The notes beneath the pieces were generated by a model. That model had not been told where the DNA came from. It was given only the letters and a program-made list of their open reading frames with translations, and did not search any database. A stretch of DNA of 50,926 nucleotides from positions 1 through 50,926 of the forward strand of contig JACRMS010000010.1 in assembly GCA_016214845.1 (NCBI GenBank), in the 5' to 3' direction. This DNA is from Nitrospirota bacterium. GTDB taxonomy: Bacteria > Nitrospirota > Thermodesulfovibrionia > UBA6902. The position numbers and the translations under genes were made by a program. Of the stretch, positions 28,101 through 35,229 are shown piece after piece (the stretch's first letter is position 1; each line of letters starts with the position of its first letter).

Positions 28101-28400
28101 CCCCTCTTCAAAGATCACATATATGAAGGAGCTGCCGAGAAATGAAAACCCGCGCACTGCCTGGACCTTTGGCGCGGCGAGCAAAGATGATGTTATCGGG
28201 TATGTTATCTGGTCTTCCACAAGGTCAGGGCTTCTGCCTTCCCACGACGTGAAGACTATGACCTGCGTGTCGCTCAGATCAGGGATGGCGTCGAGCGGCG
28301 TATTTCTAAGCGCCCAGTATCCCCACGCGCAGAGGAAGAATATCATAAGAAATATGATGAACTTGTTCCTTGCGCTGTATTCGATAATTTTAGAAATCAT
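25137..28400 (-). CDS. cusA: Heavy-metal efflux RND transporter, CusA/CzcA family
   Basis: A 1087-residue inner-membrane pump with 12 membrane segments and two large periplasmic loops. The N-terminus [56 protein letters not shown] and [26 protein letters not shown] are typical of the HME branch. It exports Cu(I)/Ag(I) or divalent metals with CusB and a TolC-type channel. About 45 residues above the family length come from two repeat inserts ([17 protein letters not shown], 27073-27128; [14 protein letters not shown] and following, 25889-25966). The start overlaps the preceding gene by ATGA. Confidence 0.95.
   Translation of the reverse strand: [1087 protein letters not shown]
25889..25966 (-). 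repeat. In-frame repeat insert in cusA (two word families)
   Basis: GGGATTGGGGGTTAGGGG words are followed by CCCTTTGCCCTCTGCCCC words. The translated insert ([20 protein letters not shown]) lies in the second periplasmic loop, before [9 protein letters not shown]. A second insert in the same gene, at 27073-27128, consists of TCTGTCTTCTGCCCTCTGCC words. Confidence 0.85.
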
Positions 28401-28798
28401 GATTTCCTGGGGGTTGGGGATTGGGGGTTAGGGTTTAGTTTTGAGACAAGACTTCTGATTTGTCTGCCAATCACGGTTATACGTTCTATAATTTTCTCTT
28501 TTGATTCTTCATCCATGTAACCTAATTCGCTTGCTATTATCATCTGTGTTTCCAATTCTGCTAAAGAACCTAATGCGATAAATAAAAATTGTTTAAATTC
28601 TGCTCTATGGTTTCTAATATGTCCTTCAGCAATATTAGATGGTACTGAAACAGCAGCACGACGAATTTGACTGGTTAAACCATAGGTCTCTGCGCTTGGA
28701 AAAGTTTTCGTTGTTTCATAGATAACTTTTACAAGTTTTATTGCATCCTGCCAAATTGTTAAATCCCTAAAACTTTGTATTTTGCTGTTTGTTCCCAT
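28397..28798 (-). CDS. Four-helix-bundle protein (23S rRNA intervening-sequence protein family)
   Basis: A 133-residue helical protein of the four-helix-bundle / S23 family, first noticed in intervening sequences of 23S rRNA genes. SFRDLTIWQDAIKLVKVIYE, YGLTSQIRRAAVSVPSNIAEG and FLFIALGSLAELETQ are the family motifs. Its biochemical role is unknown. It sits between cusB and cusA, flanked by inverted repeats, and its last residues (NPNPQSPTPRKS) are encoded by repeat DNA. The stop overlaps the cusA ATG, so translation may be coupled. A TTG two codons upstream is another possible start. Confidence 0.9.
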   Translation of the reverse strand: MGTNSKIQSFRDLTIWQDAIKLVKVIYETTKTFPSAETYGLTSQIRRAAVSVPSNIAEGHIRNHRAEFKQFLFIALGSLAELETQMIIASELGYMDEESKEKIIERITVIGRQIRSLVSKLNPNPQSPTPRKS

Positions 28799-28857
28799 AA
28801 CCAAGACCCAATCCTTTTTTTCTTTTCCGTCACCAACCCCTAACCCCCAACCTCTAA
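28398..28857. repeat. Inverted repeats flanking the four-helix-bundle gene
   Basis: Left words GGGGGTTGGGGATTGGGGGT (about 28409-28431) and right words CCCCTAACCCCCAACC (about 28837-28852) are in opposite orientation and enclose the whole small gene, as if it entered the cus operon as one repeat-bounded unit. Confidence 0.6.
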
Positions 28858-29996
28858 TCCCTTTTTTTAATCGGCGTTATTCCTTTCAACTGCGCTTCCG
28901 AATCAATGAGGAATGTTCCTGATGAGGCGACTTTTTCTCCTGCCTTTAATCCGTCAATGACCTCTGCCATTCCGTCAGCTTTCAGCCCTAATGAAACTTC
29001 CCTCGGCTCAAAATAGCCCTCTCCTTTATCAACATAAATTATCTGCCTTGCCCCTGTATCAATTACTGCGCTGTCCGGGATTACGAGCCTCTTGCCCATG
29101 TCGATCCTGATTTCAACATTTGTGAACATCTGGGGCTTCAGTTGAGCTGACGGGTTGTTTATGGTGAATCTCACCTTGGCCGTACGTGTTTCACCTGCAA
29201 GTGAAGGATAGATGTAATCGACAGATGATGAAAAGACCTTGCCGGAGAAATAACTGAGGCTGATGTCAGCGGCCTGCCCTATCTTGATAAACGGTATTTC
29301 ATATTCATAAATGTCCGATATGACCCAGACGCTTGATAAATCCGCAAGGTCAAAAAGTTTTTCACCCGGCATCACACGCATCCCCTGCAGCACGGCCTTC
29401 TGAACGACATACCCGTTTGCGGGGCTGTAAATCGTCAGGGTCCTTACCGGCTTTCCTGTTTCCTCTATCGTCTTTATCTGCTCATCGGTTATGTCCCATA
29501 ATTTCAATCTCCGCCGGGCAGCATCAACCAAACTTCCAGCATCTTTTGACAGCATTGAGCTGATTGCTGACTGCTGACCGCTGACCGCTGATTGGTTCCA
29601 CTTCAGCACATTTATAAATTCCTGCTGGGTCGCCACAAGCTCGGGGCTGTAGAGCTCCGCGAGCGGCTCGCCTTTCTTCACATACTTCCCGGTGTAATCA
29701 ATGTAGAGTTTTTCTATCCATCCTTCAATTTTTGTATTTACAGTGGTAAGCATTTTTTCGTTATATTCAACGCGCCCCACGGTCCTGATGATCTTCTGCA
29801 TCGGCTTCACAGCAGCCTCTGTTGTTTTAACGCCGATCAATTGCTGTTTTTCAGGCTCGATCTCAACAGCCGGGGCCTCCTCCTCTGCCTGCGGCGCTGC
29901 CGCTTCATGCTGGTGCTGGGAATATGATGGAGAGGTGCTGAGAAAGGCTAATAAAAAAATTATCAATCCGGGGATCATTAAGGCTTTTGTTTTCAT
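28854..29996 (-). CDS. cusB: Heavy-metal RND efflux periplasmic adaptor, CusB family
   Basis: A 380-residue membrane-fusion protein: signal peptide (to about 26), a His/Glu-rich stretch HQHE, barrel-sandwich hybrid (VGRVEYNEKMLTTVNTKIEGWIEKLYIDYTGKYVKKGEPLAELYSPEL), alpha hairpin, and beta-barrel and membrane-proximal domains. It links CusA to the outer-membrane channel. The helical hairpin contains a repeat-derived segment (SAVSGQQSAISS, 29553-29594). It lies 25 bases after cusC. Confidence 0.93.
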   Translation of the reverse strand: MKTKALMIPGLIIFLLAFLSTSPSYSQHQHEAAAPQAEEEAPAVEIEPEKQQLIGVKTTEAAVKPMQKIIRTVGRVEYNEKMLTTVNTKIEGWIEKLYIDYTGKYVKKGEPLAELYSPELVATQQEFINVLKWNQSAVSGQQSAISSMLSKDAGSLVDAARRRLKLWDITDEQIKTIEETGKPVRTLTIYSPANGYVVQKAVLQGMRVMPGEKLFDLADLSSVWVISDIYEYEIPFIKIGQAADISLSYFSGKVFSSSVDYIYPSLAGETRTAKVRFTINNPSAQLKPQMFTNVEIRIDMGKRLVIPDSAVIDTGARQIIYVDKGEGYFEPREVSLGLKADGMAEVIDGLKAGEKVASSGTFLIDSEAQLKGITPIKKRD

Positions 29997-30021
29997 TTTT
30001 CTTTTTCTCCTTTACTACCAA

Positions 30022-31362
30022 CTACGGGCTACTAACTACCGGGCTAATTACCGCCGTCAATGCCTCCAGCCTTGCAATTGTCTTTTCCCTCTCCGTGTAT
30101 TGTTTCCAGTAGAGCGCTTCATAGTCAATAAGTGATTTAAGTCTTGTTATGACGGTCAGGGCCTCAACTTTTCCGTTAGTGTATTCGGAAATGGCTGATT
30201 CAAAATCCTGGTAGGTCTTGGGTATCAAGCCGTTTTTATACAAGTCCATCAGTCTCTCCGAAGACTTGAGCATGGAGTAATTATCTCTTATGCCCGAGGA
30301 AAGCATGACTTTTGTGTCGGCAAGCTCATGCTCGGTCTCCTCAAATGACGCCTTCGCCTCAAGCACCGCCTGCCTTTGTTTCGTCTTATAAAAGATCGGG
30401 ACATTGAACGTAGCGGTCAGGCTCCACATGTCTTCAAAATATTTGTTTTTTGCGAAATAGCCCGCGTTGACCGTGAAATCCGGGTAGTATTCTTTTTCAG
30501 CCATGCGGACTTTTGTCTTTGCCCCTTCGAGCATTTTCCCCCTGGCCTTTATGAACGGAGAATTTTCAAAAGCTGTTTCAATAAGTTCATTCATCTCACG
30601 GTTGAATAAAGTGGGGGCGGCATCAGACGGCCTTCCGAGCGGTGAATTAATGTCCCTGCCGATTGCGGCATTAAGCATCGCCTCAAGGGACTGTATCTTT
30701 TGCTTCAGCATCTCCTCCTGTTCAAGAAGCATATATTTTTCGGTCTGCGCCATTATCACTTCCTGCTGCGGCGCCATCCCGGTTGAATACCTGGCAAGGG
30801 CCGCGCTTTCTATCCTTGAAAAAAGCGCTGTCTTGTCCTTGATGAGGTCGATATTCTTGTATGAAAAAAACAGGTCGTAATAAAGTTCTTTGACCCTCTC
30901 TATTGTTTTTAAACGGGCTGAGTCCGTCAGGGCCTTCAGGCTTTCCGAGTCCCTTGCAGCCATTTGGCCTTTTAATGAGAGCTTGCCGGGATACGGGAAC
31001 ATCTGCGAGACAGAGAACATCCACATGGAATCCGAGGCCATCTCCTCGTCAAAGGTGTACGGGTCCCTGATTCCGTCATTCTGGTAGCCGAACATGAACA
31101 TCGGGTCGGGAAGGCTCTCCGCCTGGGGTATCCTGAATCTTGAGGCGGATTCCCTCGCATTCAGCATGAGGACTTCATGATTGTTTTTCAGCGCCTCGTC
31201 GATCAGCGGCTGCAGTTGAAGCTCTTCGGCGAAGGCCTCAGGTAGAAGACAGAAGACAGATAACAGAAGACAGACAAAATTGCACACAAAGCAGATTGAG
31301 AAATCTGTGCTCTGTCTTCTGCCTTCTGACTTCTGTCTTCTGACTTCTGTTTTACTGTGCAT
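30022..31362 (-). CDS. cusC: TolC-family outer-membrane efflux protein (CusC role)
   Basis: A 446-residue TolC-type channel. Two repeated helical/beta halves are visible (LQPLIDEALKNNHEVLMLNARESASRFRIPQAESLPDPMF; later ALERA-like helices). The N-terminus is unusual: KTEVRRQKSEGRRQ followed by a hydrophobic FVCLLLSVFCLLPEAFA, all encoded by dispersed repeat words, which appear to provide the signal peptide. It overlaps the preceding gene by 11 bases, so it belongs to the metal-efflux operon. Confidence 0.9.
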   Translation of the reverse strand: MHSKTEVRRQKSEGRRQSTDFSICFVCNFVCLLLSVFCLLPEAFAEELQLQPLIDEALKNNHEVLMLNARESASRFRIPQAESLPDPMFMFGYQNDGIRDPYTFDEEMASDSMWMFSVSQMFPYPGKLSLKGQMAARDSESLKALTDSARLKTIERVKELYYDLFFSYKNIDLIKDKTALFSRIESAALARYSTGMAPQQEVIMAQTEKYMLLEQEEMLKQKIQSLEAMLNAAIGRDINSPLGRPSDAAPTLFNREMNELIETAFENSPFIKARGKMLEGAKTKVRMAEKEYYPDFTVNAGYFAKNKYFEDMWSLTATFNVPIFYKTKQRQAVLEAKASFEETEHELADTKVMLSSGIRDNYSMLKSSERLMDLYKNGLIPKTYQDFESAISEYTNGKVEALTVITRLKSLIDYEALYWKQYTEREKTIARLEALTAVISPVVSSP

Positions 31363-31750
31363 CTACGCTGAATTTGACTTTTGATGTCTTGTCGCCGCGG
31401 GTTATCTTTACAACGACATTCCATGAGCCGGACATTGAAAGGTCCATGACCGCCTTATATTTATTTTCCTTCAGCTCAGCATCGGCCTTGTAATCCATAG
31501 CGGGCATTCCCGGCATTGCCGGCATGGAGTATTCAACCTTCACCTTTACGTCTGTCACAGGCTTACCTGAAGCGTCTTTGACTTCAATTTCTATATTGTT
31601 TTTGCCAACCACCGGTGGATTTTTATCTATCTTGATAGCCACATCAAGATCGCCGGCCTTCTTCGTTACCTCATAATCTTTGGCGTAAGCTATTCCAAAG
31701 AGGAACAGTCCTGCCATCATGACCAGCAAAGCTTTTCTAATATGTTTCAT
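31352..31750 (-). CDS. YtkA/FixH-like periplasmic protein with Met-rich loop
   Basis: A 132-residue exported protein with a signal peptide ending near FGIAYA and one immunoglobulin-like YtkA domain (KNNIEIEVKDASGKPVTDVKVKVEYSMPAMPGMPAMDYKA). The four-methionine loop could bind Cu(I) or Ag(I), which fits its place at the head of the RND efflux operon. The start at 31750 is supported by AGGAGG seven bases upstream. A -10 box TATAAT lies at 31789-31794. Confidence 0.75.
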   Translation of the reverse strand: MKHIRKALLVMMAGLFLFGIAYAKDYEVTKKAGDLDVAIKIDKNPPVVGKNNIEIEVKDASGKPVTDVKVKVEYSMPAMPGMPAMDYKADAELKENKYKAVMDLSMSGSWNVVVKITRGDKTSKVKFSVDAQ

Positions 31751-31788
31751 TGTGACCTCCTTTTGTTTACATGCCATTAATAGGCACT

Positions 31789-31794
31789 ATTATA
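31789..31794 (-). promoter_or_regulatory. Probable -10 box of the metal-efflux operon
   Basis: TATAAT on the minus strand, about 40 bases before the first ATG; the -35 region is weak, as in activator-dependent promoters. No clear MerR-type dyad could be established by eye. Confidence 0.4.
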
Positions 31795-31856
31795 CCTTGT
31801 AAATCTCTATCAATCTACATAAATTATATAGCCGGAAAGTGAATAAAATATGAAAT

Positions 31857-32450
31857 TTACAGTTCTTTTCTGCCTTCGATGGATTTTGAGAGGGTGACCT
31901 CATCGGCAAATTCAATGTCTCCGCCGATGGGAAGCCCGTAGGCGATGCGGGATATTTTTACTCCAAGGGGTTTCAGAACCTGGGATATATACTGGGCTGT
32001 AGTTTCGCCTTTTGTGTTGGGGTTTGTCGCGATGATGACTTCTGTAATGCCGCCCTGCTTCACCCTTTCAACAAGCTCATTGATCTTGAGCCTGTCCGGG
32101 GTTATGCCGTCAATAGGGGAAAGCGCTCCGAGAAGCACATGATACAGCCCATTGAAGATTTTTGTATTTTCAATAACGATGAGGTTGCTCGGTTCTTCGA
32201 CAACGCAGATCGTGCTTCTGTTCCTCTGCGGGTTTTTACAGATGGAGCATATCTCGTCTTCAGTGATGTTAAAGCAGGTCCGGCAGAAGCGCGCCTTTTT
32301 CTTTATTTCAATAATGGCGTTAGCTATCGAGACCGCTTCCTCCTCCGGCATACCCAATATAAAAAAGGAAAGCCGCTGCGCGGTCTTCCTGCCGATACCC
32401 GGAAGCTTTGAAAGTTCGTTTATGAGATTTTCAACAACGCCGTTATTCAT
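31857..32450 (-). CDS. recR: Recombination protein RecR
   Basis: A 197-residue DNA-repair clamp that works with RecF/RecO to load RecA. Helix-hairpin-helix LSKLPGIGRKTAQRLSFFIL, zinc finger C-R-T-C...C-S-I-C (residues about 57-72) and a TOPRIM domain beginning ICVVEEPSNLIVIE. It is the last gene of the conserved dnaX-ybaB-recR cluster. Confidence 0.97.
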   Translation of the reverse strand: MNNGVVENLINELSKLPGIGRKTAQRLSFFILGMPEEEAVSIANAIIEIKKKARFCRTCFNITEDEICSICKNPQRNRSTICVVEEPSNLIVIENTKIFNGLYHVLLGALSPIDGITPDRLKINELVERVKQGGITEVIIATNPNTKGETTAQYISQVLKPLGVKISRIAYGLPIGGDIEFADEVTLSKSIEGRKEL

Positions 32451-32463
32451 AATTTAAAAATAT

Positions 32464-32620
32464 GGTCCGCAGATTACACAGATTTTTTTGTCATTGCGGC
32501 CTGTCCGCAATCCTTCTTTCAATCACAAAGGCGATAAAGAAAGATTCCCGACAAGCGGGAATGACAGGCAGTGCACTTATTACCTTTCAATAATCTGCGT
32601 CATCTGCGAAATCTGTGGAT
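32464..32620. repeat. Nested dispersed repeats between recR and ybaB
   Basis: Outer arms CCGCAGATTACACAGATT (32468) and AATCTGCGTCATCTGCGAAA (32591) belong to the CCACAGATT family. Inside them sits a complete GTCATTGCGG...CGGGAATGAC element (32490-32565) of the CCCGCTTGTCGGGA family, as if it had inserted into the first repeat. Confidence 0.7.
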
Positions 32621-32626
32621 AAAGCC

Positions 32627-32956
32627 TTACCCGAAGATATTTCCCAGGCCGGGAAGGTTCATGCCGCCTGTAATTTTTTTCATGTCTTCCGACACCAATT
32701 GCTGCGCCCCCCGGAGGGCCTCATTCACTGCTGCGACTATAAGGTCCTGAAGCATCTCAATATCGTCGGGGTTTACTACGTCGCGCTCGATCTTCAGGGA
32801 AACGATCTCCGTTGCGCCGTTGGCTGTAGCGACAACCATGCCTCCGCCTGCCGACGCCTCATATGTCTTCTTTTTTGATTCCTCCTGGACCCTTCCCATC
32901 TCCTCCTGCATCTTCTGCGCCTGCTTCATCAGGTCGCCTATCATCTTCTTATTCAT
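32627..32956 (-). CDS. ybaB: Nucleoid-associated protein YbaB/EbfC
   Basis: A 109-residue homodimeric DNA-binding protein: MIGDLMKQAQKMQEEMGRVQEE helix, GGGMVVATANGATEIVSLKI core and VAAVNEAL helix. Its place between dnaX and recR is conserved widely in bacteria. Confidence 0.95.
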   Translation of the reverse strand: MNKKMIGDLMKQAQKMQEEMGRVQEESKKKTYEASAGGGMVVATANGATEIVSLKIERDVVNPDDIEMLQDLIVAAVNEALRGAQQLVSEDMKKITGGMNLPGLGNIFG

Positions 32957-33015
32957 AAGACCTCCGTAATTTACGATTATTTTCAGCCCGCATAATTTAT
33001 AAACCTGCGGCCCTC

Positions 33016-34719
33016 TCAGTCACTGTTATCCGCCCCTTTGTCTTCTTCGAGCGATTTAACTTTTACCATGGAACCGTTAAAAATTCTCATCGCGTCCTGC
33101 ACAATCGGCTCGGAGAAAACCTTTTCCTTCATTTTATTGATATCATTTTTTATTTCTTTCTTGGGCAATGCAAGGATCTTTAATTTAATGCTGTGGCCGC
33201 TCAGTTTTTGAAGGATCGGGTTAATAACAGGGGCGCTCTTCCTTATTGAATCCGCAAGCACGGACATCCCCCCGTTGAAGCCGATCGACAGTTCTGCCGT
33301 TGTCATATTGATAAGCGTGGCCTCTGCAAGCTTGCAGGCAAGCAGATGGTCCTGCGAATCGAGATGTGCGATCAATTTCTGCCAGAGTTCTTCCTTGTCC
33401 GCTGTTACCGTTATGATGTCCGGGGCGGGTTGTTTAACCGGTTCTGTTTTTTTTTCTGCCGGTGGGGCCTCGGAAATTTCGGGTTTAGGGTTTCGGATTT
33501 CGGATTTGACCGGTGAGGGACTTTCCTGAGTGTTTTTTAATTTGTCGTGTGCCGGTTGTGGCCCTGATTCCCGTACATAATCCGCACCCTGTGGACCGCT
33601 GAGCATTTTCATGACGTCCCCTATGGAAGTCATCCCCTTCACAAAAGAAGTCCTGAGAAGCCCGAGTTCAAGTGTATATCTCGGATTGACGGCGTTCCGG
33701 ACCTCTCCCTCAAGCCTGAGGAGTTCGGTCAGGAGCAAAGTAAGTTCTTCAATGCTGACACCGGCTGCAAGCCCCCTCAGCCTTTCCGTGTCCTCTCTGG
33801 AAAATTCAAAGACGTCTTCAGCATCTTGTGTTATCTTCACGATGGTAATATTTCTGAATTGCTCGACAAGTTCCTTTGCTATCTGCCGCAGGTCGCTGCC
33901 CCTGTCAGTGAATTCCTTTATTATCGAAAGGGAGGAGGACGCGTCTCCCTTTAAAATAGCTTCCGAAAGATTGAAGATGACCTCCGCGTCAGGAAGGCCT
34001 AAAAGCGTCTGAAGCTCTTTTTCCGTTATGTCGTCGCTGAAAGAGCAGGCCTGATCAAGAAGGGTCAGGGCGTCTCTCATGCTGCCGTCAGCCGCCTTTG
34101 CTATCATCTCCAGAGCGGCCTCTTTGATATTTATCTGTTCCGCGTCGGTAATTTTCCCGAGCTGCTCTTTTATCCTGTTTTTGGTGACCCTGCGGAAAGA
34201 GTGGTGCTGACACCTGGAGAGAATAGTTGCCGGTATCTTTTTCGGTTCGGTTGTGGCAAAGATGAAGACCACGTGCGGCGGCGGCTCTTCGAGGGTTTTA
34301 AGTAGCGCGTTGAAGGCAGGCACGCTCAGCATATGCACTTCATCGATTATATAAATTTTATACTTACCGCCTGAAGGCGCGTATTTCACGGTCTCCCTCA
34401 GTTCACGCACCGCGTCAACGCCTGTGTTAGAGGCGCCGTCGATTTCAAACACGTCAACGGAATGGCCTTCGGTTATCGCCTTGCAGCTTTCGCATTGGCC
34501 GCATGGGTCGCTGCCGGTCCTTTGCAGACAGTTCAGCGCCTTGGCAAGGATGCGGGCGGAAGATGTTTTGCCAACGCCCCTGGGACCTGAAAACAAATAG
34601 GCGTGCACGATCTTCCCGCTTGACAGGGCATTCTTGAAGGTCTTAACAACCGTCTCCTGTCCAACAAGATCGTCAAAATTCTGGGGGCGCCATTTTCTTG
34701 CAAGTACAATGTAGCTCAT
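33016..34719 (-). CDS. dnaX: DNA polymerase III subunits tau/gamma with an A9 slippage site
   Basis: A 567-residue clamp-loader ATPase: Walker A GPRGVGKTSSARILAKAL, zinc-binding C-x8-C-x2-C-x2-C (CLQRTGSDPCGQCESC), DEVHML box and sensor-1/SRC region ATILSRCQHHSF. A linker (about 390-430) holds a repeat-derived segment (SEIRNPKPEIS, 33473-33507) and a run of nine A (33455-33447). One added A leads to a stop four codons later, giving a 428-residue gamma-like product; full reading gives tau. The C-terminal region is the polymerase-binding part. Confidence 0.96.
   Translation of the reverse strand: MSYIVLARKWRPQNFDDLVGQETVVKTFKNALSSGKIVHAYLFSGPRGVGKTSSARILAKALNCLQRTGSDPCGQCESCKAITEGHSVDVFEIDGASNTGVDAVRELRETVKYAPSGGKYKIYIIDEVHMLSVPAFNALLKTLEEPPPHVVFIFATTEPKKIPATILSRCQHHSFRRVTKNRIKEQLGKITDAEQINIKEAALEMIAKAADGSMRDALTLLDQACSFSDDITEKELQTLLGLPDAEVIFNLSEAILKGDASSSLSIIKEFTDRGSDLRQIAKELVEQFRNITIVKITQDAEDVFEFSREDTERLRGLAAGVSIEELTLLLTELLRLEGEVRNAVNPRYTLELGLLRTSFVKGMTSIGDVMKMLSGPQGADYVRESGPQPAHDKLKNTQESPSPVKSEIRNPKPEISEAPPAEKKTEPVKQPAPDIITVTADKEELWQKLIAHLDSQDHLLACKLAEATLINMTTAELSIGFNGGMSVLADSIRKSAPVINPILQKLSGHSIKLKILALPKKEIKNDINKMKEKVFSEPIVQDAMRIFNGSMVKVKSLEEDKGADNSD
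33447..33455 (-). promoter_or_regulatory. Homopolymer A9 slippage site in dnaX
   Basis: The codons GAA AAA AAA ACA (residues 422-425) contain nine consecutive A. Adding one A yields KKNRTG then TAA; losing one A gives a stop about a dozen codons on. A9 is the site used in Thermus thermophilus dnaX for slippage, and the predicted short form (428 residues) is close to E. coli gamma (431). Confidence 0.6.
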
Positions 34720-34736
34720 AATTAAGTAGTTGGTCG

Positions 34737-34823
34737 TTAGGGGTTAGGGATTAGTAAAAAAACTACCGCTCAATCTTTACTACTTCTTTTGCTTCCTTTA
34801 CTAACCCCCAATCCCTAATCCCC
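34737..34823. repeat. Inverted GGGGTTAGGGATTAG repeat between dnaX and SRP RNA
   Basis: GGGGTTAGGGATTAG (about 34739) faces CTAACCCCCAATCCCTAATC (34801-34820). This is the same word family that occurs inside aroC and cusA and around the four-helix-bundle gene. Confidence 0.7.
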
Positions 34824-34837
34824 GTCTTTTTTTAAAG

Positions 34838-34937
34838 CCGGGCCTTCAGGTTATCCTGCGGCACACAGGATAACTGCTTACCGTTGCTTCCTTCCGGACC
34901 TGGCGGGATTCACAGCATACTGTTGCACAGGGCCCAA
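34838..34937 (-). ncRNA. ffs: Signal recognition particle RNA, small bacterial (4.5S) type
   Basis: The minus strand contains the universal SRP domain IV sequence GGTCCGGAAGGAAGCAACGG with the closing strands CCCGCCAGG and flanking helices, and GGGCC at the 5' end pairs with GGCCC at the 3' end. Length about 100 nt, without an Alu domain. It lies directly upstream of dnaX, the classic position. Confidence 0.93.
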
Positions 34938-34962
34938 AGACCCGACCCAAAAATAGCTCTCG

Positions 34963-35025
34963 GCGATCAGCCTTCAGCAATCAGCTAACAGACCATAGCT
35001 GAAAGCTGACGGCTGATCGCTGTTC
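34963..35025. repeat. Inverted repeat of the AGCTGATTGCTGA family
   Basis: GGCGATCAGCCTTCAGCAAT on the left and GCTGACGGCTGATCGCT on the right form a long imperfect stem between SRP RNA and tRNA-Ser. Confidence 0.65.
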
Positions 35026-35029
35026 TTTC

Positions 35030-35120
35030 TGGCGGAGAGGGAGGGAGTCGAACCCTCGAGACGGTATTAGCGTCTACACGATTTCCAGTCGTGCTCCTTC
35101 GGCCACTCGGACACCTCTCC
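35030..35120 (-). tRNA. tRNA-Ser (anticodon GGA)
   Basis: Class II tRNA with a long variable arm: acceptor GGAGAGG/CCTCTCC, anticodon loop CTGGAAA (GGA), T-arm GGTTCGACTCC, encoded GCCA end. It borders the mobile island, and 12 bases of it (35087-35098) recur beside the integrase gene. Confidence 0.97.
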
Positions 35121-35229
35121 AGAAGCTTAAAAAAGCTAAATTAATATTATATATCAAATAGTTGTGCACATGAGGCCAATTTGTCAAAATTGTACAGAAT
35201 CGCTCGAAATGCCTCTTTTTTGTCATCAA

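Noticed and set aside
34838-34937. Large SRP RNA with Alu domain
   Set aside because: Only about 100 nt can be folded, and DNA of another repeat family begins directly on both sides; small type.
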